Shown one piece after another: positions 1 through 7,432 of a stretch of DNA of 64,000 bases. The DNA is from Lentzea tibetensis (lineage in GTDB: Bacteria; Actinomycetota; Actinomycetes; Mycobacteriales; Pseudonocardiaceae). Position 1 is the first letter of the stretch. Each line of letters starts with the position of its first letter. Both the position numbers and the translations under genes were made by a program. The notes under the pieces are model-generated. The model did not search any database and had not been told where the DNA came from. It worked only from the letters and a program-made list of their open reading frames with translations. The DNA lies in assembly GCF_007845675.1 (NCBI RefSeq), contig NZ_VOBR01000003.1:248001-312000 (forward strand). The letters run 5' to 3'.

Positions 1-1652
1 GCGGCGAGCACCTCGCCGACGAGGTCGGGATCGGTCGCCTGGTTCGCGCTGAGCCCGACGTGCAGGGGCAGGTCCGCGGTCACCGCGTGGGAGCACGCGG
101 TCCGCAGCAGCCACCGCCCGAGCCGCATGATCATGCCCGTCCGCTCGGCCATCTCGGCCAGCGTCTCCGGATCCGAGTGCCCCCACGACAGCACCGCGTC
201 CAGCCCGATGACCTCCTCGGAGCCCAGACCCACGACCTGCCGGTACGTCACGCCGAGCTCGCCCCGTTCCCACGCGCCCGGCAGCGACGCGGCGAGCCCG
301 AGGTCCCTGCGGTCGAAGGAGTCCTGAGCCGGGTCGAACAACGCCCACTGGGTGCGCCCGTTGCGCCTGGCCCGCGCGAGCGTCAGGTCCGCGGTCTCCA
401 TCAGCTCGGTCGCGCGCATGGCCGGCGGCGGCCGGTCGACGACGCCGATGCTCGCCGACGCGGCGACCCCGTGCCCGTCCACGTCGACCGGCGCGGCCAG
501 CTCGTCGTTGATCCGCCGGATCGTCGTCACCGGATCCGGTGTGCTCTCCGAGTTCTCGACGAGCACGGCGAACTCGTCGGCGGCGAACCGCGCCACCATG
601 GCGCGTTCGTCCGCGAAGACGTGGGCCAGGCGCTGGGCGACGGACTGCAGCAGCTGGTCGCCCGTCCGCCTGCCGAGGCCGAGCGTGATCGTCGAGAACG
701 CGTCGAGGTCGAGCTGGTAGACCGTCACGCCGGTCGCCGGGTCCGCGTGGCGCAGCACGCGTTCCAGCCTGGTCGTGAAGTACTGCCGGTTCGGCAGCCC
801 GGTCAGGACGTCGTGCAGCGCCTGGTGGTTCAGCCTGCCGTGCAACAGGTTCAGCTCGGTGTGGTCCTCGATCACCACGACGAAGTGCTCCTCGGACCGC
901 GACAGCGACACCGACACCCACGCGGTCTCGTCGTCCGCGCGCCGCATCCGGTGCTCGGCGCGGACCAGTCGCGTGCGGCCCTCCAGGTCGTCGAACGCCT
1001 CGTGCAGCTCGGAGGTCTCGTCCGGGTGCACGACGTCGAACAGCGTGAGCTCGGCGAACTCCGGCTCCTCGTAGCCGAGGATCTCGCCGAGCCGGTCGCT
1101 GCACCACCGGAACCGGCCCTGCCGATCGGTGAGCGCGATGCCGCTCGCCGAGCTGGCGAGCACCAGCTCGAGCTGCGTCTTGGCCAGCCCCGCGGTCTGC
1201 TGCGCGTCGTCCAGCGCCTTGATCAGCGCGCGGTTCATCGCATCCTGCTGGTCCAGCGTCGACGTGCGGACGGCCTCGGTGCAGCCGCCGGCGAACGCGC
1301 CCATGGTCTGCACGACCTTCTCGGCCAGCCGCGGCACGCCTGCCAGCTCCGGCAGCGCGAGCAGGCCGCTGCCGAGCAGCGCCAGGCTCGGCGTGAGCAC
1401 CGCGGGACCACTGCAGTGCAGCTCCACCAGGTGCGCGCCGCACTCGGCCGCGGCGGCGGGCTCGCCGAAGACCGCGTCGACCAGCTCGTCGATGACGTGC
1501 TCCAGCCTGCCGCGGAACTCGGCGGGCTGGAGCGGGACGTACGTCGTTGCGGTGGTCAGCGTCGCCCATTTGCGGGCGAGCTTCGAGCGTTCGCCTGAAC
1601 GCTCGCCTGCGGCCGCGCCGAGAAGCGGCCGGTCAGGCAGTGGCGCAATCAT
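1..1652 (-). CDS. PAS-GGDEF-EAL signalling protein, degenerate motifs (partial, C-terminus outside window)
   Basis: About 550 codons are visible, reading in from an ATG at 1652; the C-terminus lies beyond position 1. Residues 1-155 form an unrecognised N-terminal region. A PAS-like sensor follows at about 157-265 (VLASSASGIALTDRQGRF ... YEEPEFAELTLFDVVHPDE). A GGDEF fold spans about 285-440 (DVLTGLPNRQYF), and an EAL-like domain begins near 455. The GGDEF signature reads AADEF and the EAL signature reads DAV, so both active sites look decayed. The family makes or degrades cyclic-di-GMP in the cytoplasm. With these substitutions a receptor or scaffold role is more likely than catalysis, which is inference. 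It lies 42 nt downstream of the secreted hydrolase gene on the same strand. Confidence 0.85.
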   Translation of the reverse strand, partial: MIAPLPDRPLLGAAAGERSGERSKLARKWATLTTATTYVPLQPAEFRGRLEHVIDELVDAVFGEPAAAAECGAHLVELHCSGPAVLTPSLALLGSGLLALPELAGVPRLAEKVVQTMGAFAGGCTEAVRTSTLDQQDAMNRALIKALDDAQQTAGLAKTQLELVLASSASGIALTDRQGRFRWCSDRLGEILGYEEPEFAELTLFDVVHPDETSELHEAFDDLEGRTRLVRAEHRMRRADDETAWVSVSLSRSEEHFVVVIEDHTELNLLHGRLNHQALHDVLTGLPNRQYFTTRLERVLRHADPATGVTVYQLDLDAFSTITLGLGRRTGDQLLQSVAQRLAHVFADERAMVARFAADEFAVLVENSESTPDPVTTIRRINDELAAPVDVDGHGVAASASIGVVDRPPPAMRATELMETADLTLARARRNGRTQWALFDPAQDSFDRRDLGLAASLPGAWERGELGVTYRQVVGLGSEEVIGLDAVLSWGHSDPETLAEMAERTGMIMRLGRWLLRTACSHAVTADLPLHVGLSANQATDPDLVGEVLA

Positions 1653-1694
1653 GGGCGAAGAAATTACTCGGGTGTGCGGTCATGAGCCAGTACC

Positions 1695-2708
1695 TCACTC
1701 TGCGAAATGCGTGTGCAGCCATTCATCGACAGCGGAACGGTAGGTCGGTGCCGCCAGTGCCAGCGCGAGCGAATGACCGGCGCCCGGCAGGAGGAACACG
1801 TCGAGCTGCGCCGCCGGGCTGAAGTACGGCGCCTCCGCGGTCAGCAAAGTGGACTCGGTCGAACAATGGAATGCGCAGAACAGCGTGTCGCGATCCCCGT
1901 TCGCGAGCAGCACCGGGACGTTGATTCCGCGTGACAGCGGGCCGGTGAACGCGAGCGCCACGAGGTCGGGCACGACCGTCGCGGGCACCTGGTCCTTGGT
2001 CGCCTCGTCGGCGCTGAGGACACCGGGCTCGAACGCGCCCGGCTGGTGGAAGACCTGGCGCGTGCCGGGCATCGTCGTGACGTAGCCGGGGTCGCTGCCG
2101 CGGCCCGCGAGCACCGGGTCCAGGAGCGCCGGGCGCACGCCGTCGACGAAGATCGCGGCCAGCTGGACGAGGTCCATCGAGTGCGTCATCCCGGTCAGGA
2201 TCACGCCGTCGACGTCGCGGTACGTCGCGGCCTCCAGCACGACGATGCCGGAGCCCATCGAGTGGCCGACCAGGACTACCTGCGGGAATGCGGTGCCGAG
2301 CACCTGGCCGTTGCGGAGCTTGCCGATGATCTGGTGCACGACGGACGCCATCCCGGTGCCGGTGATCAGGGCGCTCAGCGGCTGCGAGCTCGCGCCTGTT
2401 CCCGGCAGGTCGACGGCGAACGTGGCGTGGCCACGCGCTGCCATGTCGCGCTGGTACGAGTACTTTCCCGCCGAGAGCGGGAGGTCCCAGTACTGGCCGT
2501 TGTACGTGCCGCCGTGCACGAGCAGCTGGACGGTGTCGGGCGTGCTGCCCATCGGGCGGCACAGCCTGCCGTGCGCGGTTTGCGGAACGATCGCGAGCAG
2601 CACTGAGACATTCGTATCGGTGCAGCTCACCGTGGCCGCGGAAGCGGTGGGAAAGGTCAGGAATGTGCTGATGAGAACGGCGATCAATGAGGCGGCGACG
2701 GGTCGCAC
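1695..2708 (-). CDS. Secreted alpha/beta hydrolase (lipase/esterase-like)
   Basis: The 337-aa product starts with a Sec signal peptide (hydrophobic stretch to TASAA, cleavage near residue 25). It then has an alpha/beta-hydrolase fold. The nucleophile is Ser150 in GHSMGSG, the acid is probably Asp272 or Asp274 (NGDRDTLF), and the base is His312 (GAGHSLA). An oxyanion-loop HGG sits near residue 66. Four cysteines could form disulfides, which fits export. The fold covers lipases, esterases and related hydrolases, and the substrate cannot be read from the sequence. It is divergent from the methyltransferase gene, separated by 124 nt that would hold both promoters. Confidence 0.85.
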   Translation of the reverse strand: MRPVAASLIAVLISTFLTFPTASAATVSCTDTNVSVLLAIVPQTAHGRLCRPMGSTPDTVQLLVHGGTYNGQYWDLPLSAGKYSYQRDMAARGHATFAVDLPGTGASSQPLSALITGTGMASVVHQIIGKLRNGQVLGTAFPQVVLVGHSMGSGIVVLEAATYRDVDGVILTGMTHSMDLVQLAAIFVDGVRPALLDPVLAGRGSDPGYVTTMPGTRQVFHQPGAFEPGVLSADEATKDQVPATVVPDLVALAFTGPLSRGINVPVLLANGDRDTLFCAFHCSTESTLLTAEAPYFSPAAQLDVFLLPGAGHSLALALAAPTYRSAVDEWLHTHFAE

Positions 2709-2832
2709 GATGCATCCTCTCCGGATTGACAGGCGTGCATGCTACAGCCGATTCATTGGGCCGATCGGGTCAACTTGCTACCCGTTCGGCTGGATTGAGA
2801 ACTAGCGTTTTCCACGCATTTTCCCGCCGTCG

Positions 2833-3666
2833 ATGGGACGTGCCGCAGTGAGCAGTCAGGTCAGCTGGATTCCGTCCGGCATCGATCTCCAGCGAGCTAG
2901 TCCAGCTCGCGTGTACGACTACCTCCTCGGAGGAGGATGGAATTTCGCCGCCGATCGAATTGTCGCGGACCAGGCGGTTCGGGCGATGCCGTGGGTGCGC
3001 GATCTCGCGAGGTACAACCGGCAGTTCCTCGGCAGGGCCATCAGGTTCTGCGCGCACCAGGGCCTGCGGCAGTACATCGACCTCGGCTCGGGCATGCCGA
3101 CCGCGCAGAGCGTGCACGAGATGGTGCAGGAGATCGCGGCGGAGTCCCGCGTCGTCTACGTCGAACGCGAGCCGGTCGCCGTCGCGCACAGCGAGCTGAT
3201 CCTGGCGGGAGTCGCAGGCACGGGCATCATCGAGGCGGACATGGCCGACGTCGGCGGCGTGCTGCGCCACCCGGTGACCACCGAGCTGGTCGACCTGTCC
3301 GAGCCCGTCGTGGTGATCATGGCGTCGTCGCTGCACTACGTGCTCGACGCGGAGGACGCCGCCCGGACCGTGCGCGGCTACCTCGACGCCGCCGCACCGG
3401 GCAGCTACCTGGTGCTCTCGCACATCACCGACAACCAGGGCGAGGGATCGGACGAGGTCAAGGGGCTCGTCGAGCTGTCGAAGTCCACCTCGGCCGCGGG
3501 TGTCGCGCGGTCCCGCGAATGGATCGAGGGCCTGTTCGACGGTCTCGAGGTCCAGCCGCCCGGTCTCGTCTACACCTCGCAGTGGCGCCCGGACAACGAG
3601 CTCAAGCTCGTGACGGACCTGCCCGCGCACGCGTCCCTGCTGGCGGCGGTGGCCCGCAAGCCCTGA
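2833..3666 (+). CDS. SAM-dependent methyltransferase, DUF574 family
   Basis: The 277-aa product has the hallmarks of the actinobacterial DUF574 S-adenosyl methyltransferase family: the N-terminal SWIPSGIDL...ARVYDYLLGG, the SAM-binding loop YIDLGSGMPT, and the YVEREPVAVAHS strand after it. This family is expanded in Streptomyces and relatives and most members have no known substrate. The ATG at 2833 is annotated. A GTG at 2848 (SSQVSWIPSG) would agree better with the usual family N-terminus, and neither has a strong ribosome site. The P450 gene starts 10 nt downstream, so the two are probably co-transcribed and may modify one metabolite (inference). Confidence 0.85.
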   Translation: MGRAAVSSQVSWIPSGIDLQRASPARVYDYLLGGGWNFAADRIVADQAVRAMPWVRDLARYNRQFLGRAIRFCAHQGLRQYIDLGSGMPTAQSVHEMVQEIAAESRVVYVEREPVAVAHSELILAGVAGTGIIEADMADVGGVLRHPVTTELVDLSEPVVVIMASSLHYVLDAEDAARTVRGYLDAAAPGSYLVLSHITDNQGEGSDEVKGLVELSKSTSAAGVARSREWIEGLFDGLEVQPPGLVYTSQWRPDNELKLVTDLPAHASLLAAVARKP

Positions 3667-3676
3667 CAATCAGGGG

Positions 3677-4879
3677 GTGACCGCTCCCGGACGGCTGCCG
3701 CTGCTGGGGCACGTGCTCCGGTTCGGCAGGAACCCCATCGGGTTCCTCCAGGAGCTGCGCGCGCACGGTGACGTGGTGGTGGTCCACCTCGGACCGCGGC
3801 GCGTCCACGTGGTCAACTCGCCCGAGCTCATCAGGCAGGTCCTGGTGACCGGTGCGCACGACTTCGAGCGCGGCGAGGTGTTCGCCCAGGCGCGGCGGGT
3901 GCTCGGCGACGGCCTCGCGACGTCCGACGAACCGGTCCACATGCGACAGCGCCGCGTCATGCAGCCCGCGTTCCACCGCGACCGCGTCACCGCCTGCGAG
4001 GAGGTGATGCGGTCGGAGGTCGTCGCCTTCGCCTCGGCGCTGGTGCCCGGCGAACGGATCGCGCTCGACCGGGCGCTGCAACGGCTGACGCTCACCGTCA
4101 CCGCGAAGGCGCTGTTCCGCACGGCGCTGGGGGAGCGGGCCGTCGCGGAGGTGCAGCGCTCGCTCGGCCCGGTGCTGAACAGCATCGCCAGGCGCGCCCT
4201 TCTCCCCGGTTACGGACGACTCCCGTCACCGCGCTTCGACCAGGCGCTGCACCGCCTGACCTCCGTCGTCGACGACGTGGTCGCGGCGTACCGCGCGTCC
4301 GGCACCGACCACGGGGACCTGCTGTCGATGCTCGTGTCGAGCCCGATGAGCGCCGGCGAGGTGCGCACCCAGGTCATCAACATCCTGATGGCGGGCACCG
4401 AGACCACCGCGACCACGCTGTCGTGGGCGTTCTACGAGCTGGGCCGGTACCGCGGACCGTTCGACGTCGACCACGTGCTGCGCGAGACCCTGCGGCTGCA
4501 CACGCCGATCTGGCTGTTGACGCGCCGCGCCACCCGGCCCGTCCAGCTGGGCGACACCGAGCTGCCCGCAGGGGCGGAGGTGCTGGTCAGCCTGCCCGCC
4601 CTGCACCGCGACCCGGTCCTGTTCCCCGATCCGATGCGGTTCGACCCCGGCCGCTGGGCCGAGGCCGAACCGCCGCAGTTCCTGCCCTTCGGTGCGGGCG
4701 GACACAAATGCATCGGCGAGGGGTTCGCGTGGTCCGAGATGACCATCGCCATCACCGAGATCTCCGCGCGGTGGCAGCTGGAGCTCGCGCCCGGTCACGA
4801 GGTACGCGAGGTGGCGCGGGCCTTCCTTCGCCCCAACGCCCTGCCCGTGGTTCCCGTTCAGTGCGACGGCGGCTCGTAG
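3677..4879 (+). CDS. Cytochrome P450
   Basis: The 400-aa product is a typical soluble bacterial P450. The I-helix oxygen-activation motif is AGTETT (239-244), the K-helix ExxR is ETLR (270-273), the PERF-like region is RFDPGRW, and the heme loop FGAGGHKCIGEG places the axial ligand at Cys345. It begins with PGRLPLLGHVLRF. It would oxidise a small hydrophobic substrate using ferredoxin-supplied electrons; no redox partner is encoded nearby. The GTG start at 3677 follows a GGGGG run 10 nt after the methyltransferase stop. The 3' end overlaps the convergent lipoprotein gene by 22 nt. Confidence 0.93.
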   Translation: MTAPGRLPLLGHVLRFGRNPIGFLQELRAHGDVVVVHLGPRRVHVVNSPELIRQVLVTGAHDFERGEVFAQARRVLGDGLATSDEPVHMRQRRVMQPAFHRDRVTACEEVMRSEVVAFASALVPGERIALDRALQRLTLTVTAKALFRTALGERAVAEVQRSLGPVLNSIARRALLPGYGRLPSPRFDQALHRLTSVVDDVVAAYRASGTDHGDLLSMLVSSPMSAGEVRTQVINILMAGTETTATTLSWAFYELGRYRGPFDVDHVLRETLRLHTPIWLLTRRATRPVQLGDTELPAGAEVLVSLPALHRDPVLFPDPMRFDPGRWAEAEPPQFLPFGAGGHKCIGEGFAWSEMTIAITEISARWQLELAPGHEVREVARAFLRPNALPVVPVQCDGGS

Positions 4880-5445
4880 CAGGAGCCCTCGCCGGTCGTG
4901 CCGTCCACGTCGAGGCGCACCGCGCCCGGCTTCACCTCGCCGAACACGCACGCGCGCTTGACCTGGAAGTAGAAGGCGTTGCCGGGCGGGGCCGCCTCGC
5001 CGGGGGAGGCACGCAGCTCGACGATGAAGACGTCGTCGAACCCCGCGCCGCGCAGTACGTCCCGCGTCGCGTCGAACGAGAAGAAACCCTTGTCGCACAA
5101 CGCCTGCAGCGGATTCTCGATCTTCCCGACGGCGGCGACGCCCGCTTCGCGGTCCTCGGCGGGCAGCTGCTTGCGCACCTTCCAGCCGTTGTTCTCGGCG
5201 TTGTGCGCCGCGACCGGCGTCGCGCCGCCGGTCGCGGCACCCGGAGGCGGCGGTGGAGCCGGGGTCTGCACGTGCACTTCCCGCCGGCACGCCCCCTCCG
5301 GCGGGACGCTGACCGGTGCGGGCGTGGTGGTGGTGATCGCGGTGGTGATCACCGCGCTGTCCGCGACCCCGTCGGACGCGGTGCCGTGCCGGGCGCACCC
5401 GGCCAGCACCAGCGTCACGAGCAGGAGAGCAACAGGTCTGAGCAT
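4858..5445 (-). CDS. Putative lipoprotein, unknown function
   Basis: The 195-aa product begins with a lipoprotein signal (MLRPVALLLVTLVLAGC), whose lipobox LAGC puts the lipidated Cys at residue 17. A Thr/Pro-rich linker and a short PPPPG stretch follow to about residue 70. The C-terminal domain of about 120 aa contains three further cysteines (GACRRE, ALCDKGFF, ACVFGE) and ends GSCYEPPSH. I do not recognise a family. It is expected on the outer face of the membrane. The gene converges on the P450 gene with a 22-nt tail overlap. Confidence 0.75.
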   Translation of the reverse strand: MLRPVALLLVTLVLAGCARHGTASDGVADSAVITTAITTTTPAPVSVPPEGACRREVHVQTPAPPPPPGAATGGATPVAAHNAENNGWKVRKQLPAEDREAGVAAVGKIENPLQALCDKGFFSFDATRDVLRGAGFDDVFIVELRASPGEAAPPGNAFYFQVKRACVFGEVKPGAVRLDVDGTTGEGSCYEPPSH

Positions 5446-5486
5446 GGTTCAGACCGTGGCACGTGCCGTGGCGTCGTGTGGGCGGT

Positions 5487-6350
5487 TCAGCGCCACAGCT
5501 TGGCCGGCAGGCAGGTCGCCGGGTCGGGCTGGTTCTGGTGATGGGTCATGATCGCGCCGTCCGGGGTCGTGTAGCACCGGGTGTCCGGTGTGTCGCTGGA
5601 GCCGAGGAGCGTGCCGCCCGCGTCGTAGGCCCGCACGACCGCCGCCGGCATGTTCTCGGGGATCGTCCACGTCGACGGGTAGAGGACGCGGGCGAGGAAG
5701 GTGTCGTTGGCCAGCACCGCGTCGACCGTCGTGCCGTCGACGGTCATGGTCACCCGAGCCACCTCGGCGGTGATCCGCCCGGCCGTCACGATCGAGCCCC
5801 GCTTGCCCTTGCGCGCGGGGTTGGCGTAGCTCGCGTCGCCGCCGGCGCTGCCGCTCGTCGAGTCCAGCGCGAACGAACCCGCGATGAACTTCAGGTCCAG
5901 GCCCGAGTGCAGGTCCGCGTTGAAGTCGTACATCGGGCCGTCGACGGTGCAGATGTGTGCTGAGTCCCCGCCGAACACCAGGCCGTGCTTGGTGTCGTCC
6001 GTGGTGACGTAGTTGTAGAGGCGTGGTGAGCCGGTCACTCCTGCCGAGTCCAGGCAGCCCTGTGCGATGGCGCGGTGCTGTTCGGGGGGCAGGCCGGGGA
6101 TCACCGGTTCGGCAGGCCTTGTCGTGGTGGGGATGGTGGTGGGGATGGTGGTGTGCTCGGCGGGTGGGGCCGCTTGTGGGCGCCACGGTACGAAGTACGC
6201 GATCAGTGCGATCACCGCTAGTGCGGTTGCGGCGGTCAGTGCGGGGGCGAAGCGGAAGCGTTTGCGGGTTGTGGCGCGTAGTAGTTCTGCCCTGATTTCG
6301 GTGTGGCGGCCCGGTGGGAGGTCGCGGGGCGTTGGGATCGTGGTGTTCAT
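5487..6350 (-). CDS. Membrane protein coupled to ECF sigma factor (possible anti-sigma or sensor)
   Basis: The start is the ATG at 6350, which overlaps the sigma-factor stop codon (ATGA); the reading frame continues open upstream but that part is antisense shadow. The 287-aa product has a cytoplasmic N-terminus of about 35 aa (RHTEIRAELLRATTRKRFR), one membrane helix (about 37-55), a Thr/Pro-rich linker (TTIPTTIPTTTRP), and an extracytoplasmic domain of about 200 aa with four cysteines. The layout matches membrane proteins encoded after ECF sigma genes in actinomycetes. I see no classical zinc HxxxCxxC anti-sigma motif, so an anti-sigma role is inference. Confidence 0.75.
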   Translation of the reverse strand: MNTTIPTPRDLPPGRHTEIRAELLRATTRKRFRFAPALTAATALAVIALIAYFVPWRPQAAPPAEHTTIPTTIPTTTRPAEPVIPGLPPEQHRAIAQGCLDSAGVTGSPRLYNYVTTDDTKHGLVFGGDSAHICTVDGPMYDFNADLHSGLDLKFIAGSFALDSTSGSAGGDASYANPARKGKRGSIVTAGRITAEVARVTMTVDGTTVDAVLANDTFLARVLYPSTWTIPENMPAAVVRAYDAGGTLLGSSDTPDTRCYTTPDGAIMTHHQNQPDPATCLPAKLWR

Positions 6351-6913
6351 CGGCCCTCCACAACGGTGACGACCTGCTGTTCGGTGGCGAGTAGCTCCGT
6401 CAGGCGGGACTTCGCCTTGCTGACGCGTGCCCGGACGCTGCCCTCTGTGATGCCCAGTGCCGCGGCTGCCTCTGGGTACGAGATGCCTGACCAGACGCAG
6501 AGCGCTAGAGCTTCGCGTTGGTTGCGTGGTAGGCGGTTCACCGCCGCTAGCACGATCGACATCTGGCGTTGGTCGTCTACTCGGCCGGCTACGTCGTCTG
6601 CGTGGTCGGGGACGGTGGTTTCTGTGGCCACTCGGCGGAACAGGCGCAGTTTGCGCAGGACGCTGCGGCGGTCGTTGCGGACCACGTTCGTTGCTACCGC
6701 CAGTAGCCAGGGGAGTGCTGAGTCTTGTTCGATCCTGACCTGGTCGCGTTTGCGCCACGCTGTGAGGAACGTCGTTTGCACGTGGTCCTCCGCTGCTGCC
6801 CATGACGCGGTCAGGCGGAAGCAGTGGTTGTAGACCGCTCTGGCGTGCCGGTCGAACAGCACGCCGAACCCGGTCTGTGACCACAGCTCGCGGTCGTCTG
6901 GATCGGTCGTCAT
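6347..6913 (-). CDS. ECF-type RNA polymerase sigma factor
   Basis: The 188-aa product carries sigma region 2 (LFDRHARAVYNHCFRLT, with the AAEDHVQTTFLTAWRK core) and sigma region 4 (LPRNQREALALCVWSGISY, helix-turn-helix TEGSVRARVSKAKSRL). Lengths and spacing fit the SigE-like group of actinobacterial ECF factors. It directs RNA polymerase to a small stress- or envelope-related regulon. Its stop codon overlaps the start of the downstream membrane protein by 4 nt, so the two are translationally coupled. Confidence 0.92.
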   Translation of the reverse strand: MTTDPDDRELWSQTGFGVLFDRHARAVYNHCFRLTASWAAAEDHVQTTFLTAWRKRDQVRIEQDSALPWLLAVATNVVRNDRRSVLRKLRLFRRVATETTVPDHADDVAGRVDDQRQMSIVLAAVNRLPRNQREALALCVWSGISYPEAAAALGITEGSVRARVSKAKSRLTELLATEQQVVTVVEGR

Positions 6914-7080
6914 GTTCTGGTTGTGTCCTGTCGTGCTGGTCGTGTTGCCACTGTGGGTGCGGGGGGTGTGCTGTGGTTGGGGTCAGTGGTTGGGGCGCTG
7001 CCCCTTGCCCCCGCCGGGGCTCCGCCCCGGACCCCGGCACCACCGGAGGCCTGTGCTTGCTTTTCGTAGATGGTTGCTTT

Positions 7081-7212
7081 GGTGGTGGGGTCTCCGTACG
7101 ACGCACCTGAGGCAGCCGCATTTCGAGGGTGGGGTCAAGACAAAAAGACGTCTTGACCCCACCCTCGAAATGCGGCAGGGCTTCGCCCGCGCCGTACGGA
7201 GACCCCACCACC
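7081..7212. repeat. 132-bp nested palindrome (outer 20-bp arms, inner 27-bp arms)
   Basis: The outer arms 7081-7100 and 7193-7212 are perfect 20-bp inverted repeats. Inside them, 7115-7141 and 7150-7176 are perfect 27-bp inverted repeats around an 8-nt A-rich loop. The inner arm contains CGAGGGTGGGGTCAAGAC. The shape could be a small non-autonomous mobile element, a bidirectional terminator, or a structured intergenic repeat. No clear target-site duplication flanks it. Confidence 0.85.
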
Positions 7213-7230
7213 CGCTGGTTTCATTGGTCG

Positions 7231-7277
7231 GCTCGCCTTCGGCTTCGCGGGCTTTGGGGTGCTCGCCTTCGGCTTCG
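7231..7277. repeat. Short direct repeat, 17 bp x 2
   Basis: The 17-bp unit GCTCGCCTTCGGCTTCG occurs at 7231-7247 and again at 7261-7277. It lies in the GC-palindrome-rich intergenic stretch just beyond the nested palindrome. No function is evident. Confidence 0.7.
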
Positions 7278-7432
7278 TGAGGGGGCTGTATCAGCGGGTG
7301 ATGACTGTCCGATGAGGACGTTGCGCCGAAGGAGCAACGTTCTTCGGCAATCGGGTGAAGGGTGCTGTGGTCCTAAAAGGCTTGTTGGATCCTGGCGCTG
7401 GGTCGGGGCCTGCTCTCCAGAGAGGTTCCGCG

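Larger units (their letters stand above)
6914..7432. other. Intergenic stretch rich in GC palindromes
   Basis: This gap of about 520 nt lies between the divergent sigma-factor gene and the glycine-rich protein gene, and I see no convincing gene in it. It holds small GC stems (6992-7004 and 7014-7030), the large nested palindrome at 7081-7212, and a 17-bp direct repeat at 7231-7247 and 7261-7277 with a 30-bp period. Promoters for both flanking genes should lie at its ends, but I cannot place them confidently. Confidence 0.6.

Noticed and set aside
7081-7212. Insertion sequence
   Set aside because: There is no transposase gene in or near the element and no visible target-site duplication; at most it is a non-autonomous element.
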